From Phaseolus vulgaris (lineage: Eukaryota; Streptophyta; Magnoliopsida; Fabales; Fabaceae): a stretch of 64,000 nt of DNA. Both the position numbers and the translations under genes were made by a program. The notes beneath the pieces were generated by a model that was given only the letters and a program-made list of their open reading frames with translations, was not told where the DNA came from and ran no database searches. Each line of letters begins with the position of its first letter. The stretch's first letter is position 1. Of the stretch, positions 33,783 to 44,364 are shown piece after piece. The stretch spans positions 34,384,608 to 34,448,607 of the forward strand of contig NC_023758.2 in the NCBI RefSeq assembly GCF_000499845.2, given 5' to 3'.

Positions 33783-36489
33783 ATGTCCTTAGTATTTATT
33801 TATGCTGAGAATGGAGTGTAGTAGTGGATACCTTTTTCTCATACTTTTTGTGGTGATTTTTATGGCCCACATGACCACCCTCGTTGCTGATTATATAACC
33901 CCTAGTTGTAAAGATTTACATCCTAGTCTCTAGCTTTCCAAACATGGTTATTTATTTCTTATAATTTGCATGTTTCTTTAATAAAATGTCAATAGTTTTG
34001 AGATTATCTTGTGGAGTGGATGGTATATTTCCCAAATTTTCATTCTCGGTTGGTTGGTTGGACATCACACCAAAATCCTCTGTAAAGCATTGGATGGTAT
34101 ATATATATTATGATCAAATGTGCAATTCTTCTTTCTAAAACAGTAGGTTTTTTTTTTTTTTTTTTTTTCATTTTTCTGTCTATTTCTTCAAAAGTATTTG
34201 GTTGTTATTGTTTTTCTAAGTTATTTTCTCAATGATACCTCTATACAGTTATGAGTAAATTTTTTGAAAATGGAAATTGGTACTAAATATGTTTCGTCCT
34301 TTATATTTAATTGAGGTGTATTTCGAATTTAACTACTGTTTATGTAAGCAATTTTTTTCGAGAGTCTAGTTGATCTTAATTGAGAGAAGTATGAGTTATT
34401 GTAAATTCCGTATTCAATTTCTATGGAGAAAAAAATTATTAAAATTTTATTGTGTCTGCTTTGTTTATTTATTTTTACTACAAATTATATGTATCTTTTG
34501 GTATTGGTAACCCATCGGAATATAAACACAGCGTGTTTATTACTTATCATGCAAGGGAAGTAAAATGATTTAGATTTTACTTTAACTAAATGATTTTCCT
34601 AGAACTCTAAGACATCAATAATTTATTAAAAGATAGTGTATATTGAAGAATGAGTTGTGGGTTGGCTCACACCAAGCAAAAAATTGAAGGACGATCAGAT
34701 ACGTGAGTCAAACACCTTACTTGGTGGTGAGTTTTTTAATCAAGAGGGTTTAAACATTGGAATTAGCTTTAATTGCTTTTTTTCTATATGAACACGCACG
34801 CATTATGGTTAGAAACTTATAAATGTTTGTACGAGTAATCGTAGATTTTAATGATAAAATCTCCGTTATTTTTAACTGTTCGAATTCAAATTCAGCTACA
34901 ATTTGAACATCCTTTAAAGATAGAAGTTAAAAATTCCGAGTACATTCTTAAAATGAAGAACCTTTAAAGAAGAAAAAGTAATAATATATGAAGATCCTTG
35001 GATTCATTTCATTAGAAATATAAAATGGTTAAACATGTTTTTTTTTTCTTGTACTATAACAAGTTTAAACTAGAGGTTTTTCAGTTTGACGTAGAAGAAA
35101 GAAAAACATATTTAATCTAAATATAAATTAAATCCATCTTAGAAAATACAAAAAGCTTAAACATAGTTAAATCAATAGACCAACTTGGGTCTAATTTGAT
35201 CTTACTATGCTTTAATCATTGTCTCCAAATGTTAAAGATGTTATTTTTAATTACACTCCCACTTTTTATTTTGGTTGGGTATCACGTAACAGTTCACAGT
35301 TTCCACAATTCAAAAGTCTAAACGAACATTTCCAATAATAATTATTACAATGTAAAGAATATCAAACGGCATCCATACAAGCTTATAAGTAAAGAAATGT
35401 TCAAATAAGAATCATGACGGTGTATAGTTGGCATGAAAAGAAGCTTTAAGAAATTCTAAGTGAAGCTATATCAAGATATTCCCTAGTCAGCTATACCAAA
35501 TACACCGCTGCAACTAATTTAAACTGCCACCAAGTAACAATCTACATTTGCTTCCTCACGTGAGAATGGATTTGTTTCTTAGCAAACATACCTGACATTA
35601 AAAAGTATAAAGTTTAGACAGGGAGAAAAGGCCAGATTGACACAGTAATATCAATCACAACATGCACAGATATTCCCTACCAATTGAGAGCTATAATAAT
35701 AAGGTTGAATTTCCATGCTGGTCTAAACAGTGCCATTGAAGAAACTACCACAATTTGCACTATATGTAGCTTTCCTTGATCAATAGATTAATTGAAGACC
35801 TTGAGCATTATATTTTAAATCAGTAAATGGGAGTGAACATGTAATTCCACATTTAATTGCATATTCAGAATTGGTAATAGGGCCAGATTGGATGCTAAGA
35901 TATGCTCTCATAATAGGATATTTCAGCACTGCACTAGAAAGTATTTACATCAATTGGATTCCAATGATATAAACATATAATCTCCCCATGGAAGGGCTCT
36001 GCTTATTGTGGCTTGGATCTCTAATTTACAACTATAGCAGTGAAGGAAGTTGGTGGAAAGGTGTCAACTTAGTTTGAGTTTTTGACCAATGGTTATCATC
36101 TGATCATTGTAGAAACTTGTAAATGTGTTATAACTTATACATACATCTATGCTTTTTCCAAAATTTAACATATAGCCTGTAGTATGGTTGATAGAGACAA
36201 ATGAAGGAATTAGTTTAGTAAGACGATATTGGTTAAGCGTTTTTGCTTTTCAAAAAAATGTTAATGAATACTGAAATGCCATAGTGTGCTATTTGCTACC
36301 TGCATGTCAAGTATTCTCTGCAGAGATATGTATTCCAAAATAACAAGAATTCGTGCAATTACCAGAGCTAATAACAAACTATGTATGTATATATATCATT
36401 ATATTCCACTAAACAACCTGCATGTTAAGAAATGGCCAAACGCAATTTATGTCACTAATTAAGAGATTGATGAGAAGGGAAGAGATGCA
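33783..36489. other. Intergenic DNA between UBC and ssSPT genes
   Basis: The left part is the UBC 3' UTR and AT-rich DNA with a poly-T run near 34147-34169. The right part should contain the 3' UTR of the minus-strand ssSPT gene. No other gene is recognisable on either strand. Confidence 0.45.
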
Positions 36490-36957
36490 CTACCTCTTGA
36501 AGAACCGAGTAGCATATCGAAGGACGAAACACATTAATACAATCACCAAAATATCTGCAAAAGCTTAGGAAATCCAACTAGCAGTACCATAGCAGACATG
36601 ACAGCATATGAATTTAAGAAATCCCTTAACTCTTGGTCATAGTTTCAGTTGTCTTTCTAACCAAAATACGTAAACCACTATTGCTTACACTACCTTAGAA
36701 GTACGTGGAACACAAGTTTCCAACAATTGATGAATCCCAGTTGCATATTTTAAAGAAAACCAACACATAAGTATCTAAAAGTGATAAAAAATTTGCATTT
36801 CAGGAGAATAACAAAGAAAAAGAAAAACGAAAGAGTTGAAATCCATTTAAAAGATAGTGTAATAAAGGATACTGAAAGTACAACGCTCCCACCAATCCAA
36901 CATATAGAGCCCAAAAGTCACATTGTAAAGGTAGATCTTGCGCTGAATCCAATTCAT
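36490..36957 (-). CDS. Small subunit of serine palmitoyltransferase (ssSPT-like)
   Basis: A 49-residue protein from two coding exons, 36873-36957 and 36490-36554, joined in phase with GT-AG sites. It begins MNWIQRKIYLYNVTFGLYML, followed by DWWERCTFN and a hydrophobic segment, ILVIVLMCFVL, then RYATRFFKR. The LYNVTFGLYMLDWWER block is the hallmark of plant ssSPT, which resembles the animal SPTSSA LYMLEPWER motif. These ER membrane peptides stimulate the LCB1/LCB2 serine palmitoyltransferase, the first step of sphingolipid synthesis. A 5' UTR exon ends at 37630 (donor gtaacc) and reaches to about 37750. It splices to an acceptor just before 36968, eleven bases ahead of the ATG. The protein is slightly shorter than the ~56 residues I expect, and Tyr/Leu of WWERYLFN is Cys/Thr here. 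The short exons hide the gene from ORF searches. Confidence 0.85.
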
Positions 36958-37759
36958 CTCTTCCTCAGCTGCACAAACAAATTTTCCTTTCTGGATCAAT
37001 CAGAATCAAGACAAAAAGCTCCAAAAATCATCATATAAAATATTTGAAATTGTTGTTATCATGCTCAAGAAACACATAAGCATTGACTACAAAATAAGCA
37101 ATTTATAGTAATCAAGCTCGAACAGTGCACTAATCATGGCTACAAAATAAGCAATTTATAGTAATAAATGGATACTAATTTTTCTATAAAGTAAAATATT
37201 ACTGCATTAAAGAAACTCGTCTTTAATAATTAAAAGTCCAAAAGGAGCACAAGGAAAAAAGATACTCAAAAAACGAAGTAAAAAAAATGAAACAGTCAAT
37301 TTAGAAATGGCTTTGGAACCTAAAACTTTTCATAGAAAACAGGGGTGCGAAAATACACCTCAAAACGCAAAACGTCCGTCGCATATAGTATTCTGAACCA
37401 ATCGCACCCTAACAAACACCCCAAGCACCCCATTTATTTCAACCCAGGAACCGTGCAATTTCAAATCTAAGAACAATAACGAGATAACATACTCATCAAC
37501 ACAAGCATCAAACTCCTTACGAAGATTAACTAACAAATCTAACAAAATGGTCCAAAACGATAAGAATAACGAGGAAGTGAAATCGAGATGTTCGTTATAA
37601 GAATAGATTTTGGGATCAACGTTGGTTACCTTGAGATAATAGATCAAGAGACGAAGTTGGGTGCGATTGCGGTGGCTTTTGGGAATGGGACAGACAGCAA
37701 GAGGTCGACCACGACCACCACGGTAATCTCGGCGACAAGGAAAGAGAAGTACGTAGGAA

Positions 37760-38211
37760 ACTCACAAATGGTAACAATTTTTATGTTTTTTTTATACAAC
37801 TATATTGTTTTTTTGAATTTGTTTTGCATTGTTTGGAGGCCCTATTACTGATGTATTAAATTAAACCAACAAAATTGGCCCTTTATCTAATAAAAGTAGG
37901 ATTGTGATTTGATTTCTATATTTTATAAAATTTGTAATTTAGTTTTTTTTCAATTTTAAAATATTTTCAAAAAAGGTAATTTTAGTTCCTATTTTTTTTT
38001 AAATTAATCAGTTATTTTAATTATCTATAATTTCATTTAATATTTCATTTTTAAAATATTTTACTACGTAACTTAGAGTAGAAAATATATAATTCGTAGA
38101 AGAAACTCTAAATAAAATTTTCGATAAAAAAATAAAAGTTAAAAAAGTGATTAATAATGGACCTAGATATCATTACTGAAAATTTTAATTTTCATATTAA
38201 TATTATTAATA
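37760..38211. other. Upstream region of ssSPT gene
   Basis: AT-rich promoter-side DNA; no distinct element seen. Confidence 0.4.
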
Positions 38212-38374
38212 TATAATTAGGTATTTTATTTATATTATCAATGTATAATTTTCATTTAATGTGATTAATATTATTTCAATATATATTTTTTTGGGTGTCA
38301 AAAATAAAAGAAGATGACAAATAATTAGATATACAAATACTATAATGACAATATAAAAATGTTATAAAAAAGTT

Positions 38375-38425
<51 letters not shown>

Positions 38426-38667
38426 ACTTTCTATACATAATTAGTTTGTTATGTATAATTAGGTATTTTATTTATATTATCAATGTATAATTTTCATTTA
38501 ATGTGATTAATATTATTTCAATATATTTTTTTTTGGGTGTCAAAAATAAAAGAAGATGACAAATAATTAGATATACAAATACTATAATGACAATATAAAA
38601 ATGTTATAAAAAAGTTATATATTTATATATATATATATAACTTTCTATACATAATTAGTTTGTTATG
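38212..38667. repeat. Tandem duplication, 242 bp and 214 bp copies
   Basis: Copy 1 (38212-38453) and copy 2 (38454-38667) are near identical, from tataattaggtattttattt to ctatacataattagtttgtt. They differ mainly in the length of the internal (TA)n tract (about 38377-38425 versus 38618-38638) and in a T-run. This looks like a recent duplication. Confidence 0.92.
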
Positions 38668-38689
38668 TGCATTAAAAAAAAGTAAAAGA

Positions 38690-41115
38690 GGTCTATATAT
38701 ATTTTGTTTGCTTGAAAGACTAGACAATTAAATATTAGATAATTTATGAATAAGTGACAAATATCTCAGGAGTTAGATGAATAAGTGATGATTTTAAAGT
38801 AATATTAAATGTCTAGAAGATTGTTTAATTTTAAAAAGTAGTTTTTAGACATATAAATAATCTACCTTAACCTATCTTTTAAGTAATGTATGCTCATTTT
38901 AGTGTATTTTAGTGTGGTAACAATAAAAAATATAGCTATTTAAATAAAGTTTAATTTTTTCCTTAACAAAATAATATGTATGCTCATTTTAGTGTATTTT
39001 AGTGTGGTAACAATAAAAAATATAGCTATTTAAATAAAGTTTAATTTTTTCCTTAACAAAATAATATAAAAGTAAAGTACATCTTAAAGTTAAACATTTC
39101 TAATAAAAAGATTTGACAAAAAAATAATTTGGAAATATTGGGTCACAAATTTTTTTTTTACACATATAAATAGAAGCTTGTTACGCTTATGAAAAGTTGA
39201 TGAATTGACAATTGAGATATGACGGAAAAACTGTTTAAACTTGCATATTCTTTCAAAGTTTATGAGTTATTAGATAAATCTTCTTCTAGACTTAGAAAAA
39301 ACAATTAGAAGATGACTTAGTCAATTTTGCTTATGAAAAAGTGACAAATCTATAAAGTTAGATGATTTATATGAACAAATGACTCTAAAGCAACATTAAA
39401 TAACTTAAAGATTGTCTACCTTAAAGAACAACGTCACAACTTTAAAACTAGATCCTAACATATGCATAATCTATGTGTTTATTTCAATATGATCGCATAG
39501 ATGCTTAGCTAAAACTTGTATTTTTTTTCACAACAAAGGAGTATAATAGTGAAGTATTAATATAAAGTAAATCTCTCATGAAAACTTTGACATAAAGAGC
39601 AATGCAAAGACATTAGGTCACAACAAATCTTTTTATGATGCCTATACATAGAAGTTCTTCATTATTGACAATTTAGAAGCTTAGATAAAACTTGTCTTTA
39701 TCTCAACAAATGAGTAAAATAAAAAAATTGTTATCATAAAGTAAACATCTCTGATGGAAAATTTTGACACAAAGGACAATGCAAAAGTATTAGGTCGCAA
39801 CAATTTTTTTTGTGATACTTATAAATAAAAGCTCGTCATGCACATTAAATAATTGATTAATTAACGAAAATTAGACAATGAAAATTTGCTTAACATGCAT
39901 ACACTTTCATATTCTTTCAATTTTTCAAATATTTTTAGTGTAGATAAATAATATTTAAGATAACTTAGTGAATGAGATATTTTACTTGTAAATCTTTCAC
40001 ATGAAGTTATCTTTTAGAAGATGACTTAAGAAATTCTTACTTGTAAAGAAGAGAGGAGGGATGCATGAATAATTACAAGACCTTGATATTGATGTACAAC
40101 TCCAATACAACATTAAACACCTAGAAGATAATGCACTCTTAAAGAACACTATCATAACATTCAAAGAAGATCTTGACACTCACAACCTACCCTTGAGCGA
40201 TTTATGCTTATTTTAGTGAGAACAATACATGCAACATAATTACTTAGATAAAACTTGTCATTTTCCTTAATAAAGAAGTATAAAGTGAAGTGTAAGTATA
40301 AAATCAAACATAGGAAGTTCTAACACAAGGGTTAAAATAAATCTTTTTGTGATTACTAGAAATAAAAATTCTCCAAGCACATAAAAGAATTGATGATGAA
40401 AAGGGAATTACATAACTTCTTAACATGCATATACTTACACATTTTTTCAAAGCTTCTAAGTGATTAGATAAATTGTCTTCTAAACGACGTAGTAAAAGAG
40501 AGTTCTTACTAGTAGATTCTTGATGTATGTGAAATTATCTCTTAAAAGACGACTTAGTAAATTCTTACTTGTGAAGAAGCAATAGATGCATGAAGAGTTA
40601 GGTGACCATGATATCAACAAATGACTCTAATACAACATTGAACACTTAGAAGATTGTATACCCTTAAAAGAGCATTCTCACAACTTTCAAAATAGACCAT
40701 GACACACACGAAACCTACCTTTACCTACCTTTTTAGTGATATATGCTCATTGTAGTGCATTCAATACAAATAAAATAGTTGCTTCGATAAAACTTATCTT
40801 TTTCCTCCACAAAGGAGTATAACAAGGAAATACAGAGAGTCAAACATCTCTAATGGAAAACTCTAATACAAAGGACAATGCAAAAGTAGTGGGCCATAAC
40901 AAAACTTTTTGTGGTGCCTATAAATAGATGTTTGTCAATTGACAAATTGACAATAAATAGACAATGACAAAATCGCTTAATGTGCATACACTTACATATT
41001 CATTTATTCCATAAGAGCTTATGGGTGCTTACATAAATAATTTTCTAGATGGTTTAGTAAAACATAATTCTTACTTATAAGTCATTCATGAATGTGAAGT
41101 TATCTCTTAGAATAA
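38690..41115. repeat. Degenerate long-period tandem repeat array (~550-700-bp units)
   Basis: About four diverged units. In order, each carries: agatgacttag; gactctaatacaacatt (or a variant) followed by tagaagattg; atgctcattttagtg; cttagataaaacttgtc; ggagtataa; acaaaggacaatgcaaaagt; ggtcacaacaa; a TATA-like box; and acatgcatacactt. The aacatt...agaagattg block sits near 38800, 39395, 40112 and 40635. TATA-like boxes lie at 39165-39173, 39820-39827 and 40919-40927, with a weaker tatacatag near 39643. No unit has a long reading frame. The origin is unknown. Confidence 0.75.
38886..39065. repeat. Exact 90-bp tandem duplication inside the array
   Basis: 38886-38975 and 38976-39065 are identical by eye, both beginning atgtatgctcattttagtg. 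Perfect identity inside an otherwise diverged array marks a recent event. Confidence 0.93.
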
Positions 41116-41668
41116 GAGTGCTTCTATTTTTATATCCCTTGAGTTGAGTGTGAACCTTGGAAACAACATTCTATTTGTTATATATCGCAAACATCAAAGC
41201 TTCTAGACATTTTCTCAATTAGCAATTCAAAGTCAGTGCAAAAAACCCCGAACATCCACAACCAATCAACAACAAAAATTACAACACTAATTTTCACTCA
41301 GCAAAAAATAAATTTTTTTTTTTTTTGCCAAAGTGGGAATTGAACAAGGAAACACTTAATCTGCCCACCCTTTTAAGTAACCCTGTATCACGGTATCACC
41401 GGTCCTCACTTGGTTGATGTTCATATTATTATGCCATAATGAGTTGAAATTTGGAGCATTCAAAATAAGGAATAAACTTTTAAGGCATGTTTTAACTGCG
41501 TAAACCTATTTGTAGTGAGGGAATTTGAATTATTGAAAGGTGAGATGAGGTTCCAAGTGATTAAACCTGAGATTGAGGCAATAGAGATGTTACAATGGTT
41601 GTTGAAATGGAAAGTGTTGTGAGAAATGTAGATGAAAGAGAGAGTGAGTGGGTGTTGTGGTAGGAAGA
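41116..41668. other. Upstream region of the PPR gene
   Basis: Contains a T-run and a repeat-like passage near 41325-41420 (see rejected tRNA). No gene is seen; it should hold the PPR promoter. Confidence 0.4.
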
Positions 41669-43390
41669 ATGGTGTGGTGTGATGAAAAGGAGAAAGAAGG
41701 AGGAAGATGGTGGATGGATCCCCGTGCCAGGCACGCTCGAGCCATAAGAACGGAGAGCAAAGACCGTGCAGTGTGGAACAATCTGATAACCCACTACTCC
41801 AAATCCAACGTCTCTTCCTACGCCCTTTCCCTCTTCCATCATCTCCCTAATCCTCCCAACGTTGTTTCATGGACCGCTCTCATTTCCGGCCACTCCAACA
41901 CCCTCCTCTCCCTCCGCCACTTCCTCGCCATGCTCCGCTACCCCACTCTCCCCAACCACCGCACCCTCGCCTCCCTCTTCGAATCCTGTGCCGCTGTCTC
42001 CGCCCTCTCCTTCGCCCTCTCGCTCCACTGCCTCGCCCTCAAACTCGCCCTCGCCCGCCATCCCTTCACCGCCTCCTCCCTCCTCTCCCTCTACGCCAAG
42101 TTCCGCATGCCCCTCAATGCCCGCAAAGTGTTTGCCGATATTCCCCACCCGGACAATGTCTGTTGTTCCGCCTTGGTCGTTGCTCTTGCTCAGAATTCCC
42201 GCTCTCTGGACGCTTTATCCGCCTTTACAGACATGACTCGTCGGGGTTTGGCGTCCACTGTTCACTGCGTTTCCGGGGGTTTACGCGCTGCGGCTCAGCT
42301 TGCTGCGTTGGAGCAGTGTAAAATGATGCATGCACATGTAATTATTGTGGGGTTTGATACCGATGTGGTGGTGGGTAGTGCTCTCGTTAATGGGTATGGC
42401 AAAGCAGGTGTTGTTAACGATGCGAGGAGGGTTTTTGAGGACAGTTTATCTGATATGAATATTGTAGTGTGGAATGCAATGATGGCTGGTTATGCACAGC
42501 AAGGGGATTATGAATCTGCTTCTGAACTGTTTGAGTCTATGAAAGGTTGTGGACTTGTGCCTGATGAGTATAGCTTTTTGGCGATCCTGACTGCTTTGTG
42601 TAATGCTGGGATGTTTCGGCAGATTGATCAATGGTTTACGAGGATGATTGTGGATTATGGTTTGGACCCGAGTTTGGAGCATTGTACATGTTTGGTGGGT
42701 GCAATAGCGCGTATGGGAGAATTTGAGCGTGCTGAGAGGATTGTATTGAATATGCCGTTTGAGCCGGATGCTGCAGTTTGGCGAGCTCTGCTATGGGCTT
42801 GTGCGAATCTTGGTGAGGCCGACAGAGCTTGGTATATGGCGAAGAGGGTGTTGGAGCTAGAGCCGCATGATGATTTTGCTTATGTTGTTCTTTCTAACGT
42901 GTTATCGAGTGTGGGGAGGTGGGATGATGTTGCAGAATTGAGGAAGATGATAAAGGATAGGAGGGTGAAGAAAAAAGTAGGGAGAAGTTGGATTGAAGTG
43001 CAGGGAGAAGTTCATGTGTTTGTGGCGGGGGATTGGAAGCATGAGAGGTCCAAGGAAATTTATCAGAAGTTGGCAGAGCTTATGGGGGATATTGAAAAAC
43101 TAGGGTATGTTCCTGTTTGGGATGAGGTCTTGCATAATGTTCGGGAGGAAAAGAGAAAGGAGGCTCTATGGTATCACAGTGAGAAGTTGGCTGTTGCGTT
43201 TGGGATGTTGTGTGGATCTGCACTACCAGGGAAGCCGTTAAGGATTGTGAAGAATTTGAGGATTTGTAAGGATTGCCATGTGGCTTTTAAGTATATGACA
43301 AGAGTTTTGGAAAGGGAAATTATTGTGAGGGATGTCAACAGATACCATAGATTTGTGAATGGTAACTGTACATGTAGAGACATATGGTAG
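41669..43390 (+). CDS. Pentatricopeptide repeat protein, PLS-DYW class (organelle RNA editing)
   Basis: An intronless protein of 573 residues. It has tandem PPR motifs such as VWNNLITHYSKSN, NVVSWTALISGHSN, IVVWNAMMAGYAQQGDYESA and GLVPDEYSFLAILTALCNAG. An E/E+ region follows (PFEPDAAVWRALLWACANLG, VLSNVLSSVGRWDDVAELRK, KVGRSWIEVQGEVHVFVAGD). The C-terminal DYW deaminase domain has the zinc signature HSEKLAVAFG ... RICKDCHVAFK, including the HSE glutamate. The last three residues are DIW instead of DYW. Such factors bind organelle transcripts and edit C to U. The repeat number is low, with only about 350 residues before the E domain. I took the first ATG of the frame; Met at 41714 (MDPRARHAR) is an alternative. 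The first third is strikingly C-rich (about 41810-42130), which creates spurious frames there. Confidence 0.92.
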   Translation: MVWCDEKEKEGGRWWMDPRARHARAIRTESKDRAVWNNLITHYSKSNVSSYALSLFHHLPNPPNVVSWTALISGHSNTLLSLRHFLAMLRYPTLPNHRTLASLFESCAAVSALSFALSLHCLALKLALARHPFTASSLLSLYAKFRMPLNARKVFADIPHPDNVCCSALVVALAQNSRSLDALSAFTDMTRRGLASTVHCVSGGLRAAAQLAALEQCKMMHAHVIIVGFDTDVVVGSALVNGYGKAGVVNDARRVFEDSLSDMNIVVWNAMMAGYAQQGDYESASELFESMKGCGLVPDEYSFLAILTALCNAGMFRQIDQWFTRMIVDYGLDPSLEHCTCLVGAIARMGEFERAERIVLNMPFEPDAAVWRALLWACANLGEADRAWYMAKRVLELEPHDDFAYVVLSNVLSSVGRWDDVAELRKMIKDRRVKKKVGRSWIEVQGEVHVFVAGDWKHERSKEIYQKLAELMGDIEKLGYVPVWDEVLHNVREEKRKEALWYHSEKLAVAFGMLCGSALPGKPLRIVKNLRICKDCHVAFKYMTRVLEREIIVRDVNRYHRFVNGNCTCRDIW

Positions 43391-44364
43391 AATATATTAA
43401 TGACTGAACATGTTTGAGGGTTATTTCTAATAGCAGATGATATTGAGAAAGAACCTGATTTTTTTTCACATAGTGGTAAGTCTTTTTCTTACTGTAGTTC
43501 TGTAGTATGCTTTCATGTTTTTTTTGGCATTTTATCCTGTTTTTGAGTTTGATCAAGTTTTAAAGATAATTTCATCACAAACTTTCTAGTGAAGGCAAGC
43601 AAATAGGTGAATTGTGACTTTGAAAATTTTAGTATGCAGATTTCTCTTACAAACAAAGAGATGCGTGGAATTTGTGTTATTCCCTTTGTTTGTTGTTTTC
43701 TCATGGTTATTGCATGAACTGCAGTTAAGGAGGCTGGGCAGGGCAGTACTCCACTTAATAACATTCTGAAGCTCTTGAGGTGACTTGGTGAGTACACTTT
43801 GGGTCTCATGTATCTGAAAGATTGCTTGTATGAGGCATGCTATTTCAGTCCCGATCTATTGCTTGATTGAACAATTATATGGGGCTATTCGTAGTTCAGA
43901 GTCCCACTATGGAAAACAATTATACAAAATTACAAATGCAAAAATTATTATGACTACTTTCAATTTATAGCGAAAAGTTTAACTGCCAATTAGGAAACAA
44001 AGTTAATGGGAAAAGAGGGATACGAGGAACCAGAAGGTAGGTAAACAATAAAAAGATCATCTGTTTAAAATAGCAAGGAATAATTATATAGGTTTCATTA
44101 TATTGTTTTCTTTCTTTGACTTTGAAGCCACTTAAATTCTTGACTCGCTGTCTACGATGTGCTAAATTATATCCGGTGACTTGATGTTTCTATCTTGATA
44201 ATCATTGGTAAATTAATGAATGGTCATTTTATCAGAGTGTACCAGAGTGTATCATTGGAATAATTATATATATCAACTTTCACTGTAGAAAGGTGCAGTA
44301 TTTGAGTTTATGATTGATAAAATAAAATGTATACAAGAAGATGCTGAGATGGATAATGAGATAG
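43391..44364. other. Convergent 3' flanks of PPR and 2OG-dioxygenase genes
   Basis: No gene is recognised. The two genes converge here, so both 3' UTRs should lie in this stretch. Confidence 0.45.

Noticed and set aside
36781..37038. 85-residue plus-strand frame
   Set aside because: It is the antisense shadow of the ssSPT coding exon.
37360..37647. 95-residue minus-strand frame
   Set aside because: It overlaps the 5' UTR exon and intron of the ssSPT gene and is explained by read-through of the donor at 37630.
41325..41420. tgggaattgaac, resembling the reverse complement of a tRNA T-arm, with tRNA/SINE-like text
   Set aside because: The stem bases do not pair and no complete cloverleaf forms. 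It may be a SINE relic, but I cannot support that.
41862..42321. Pro/Ser/Arg-rich frames inside the PPR gene
   Set aside because: They are shadow frames caused by the C-rich codon use of the real PPR frame.
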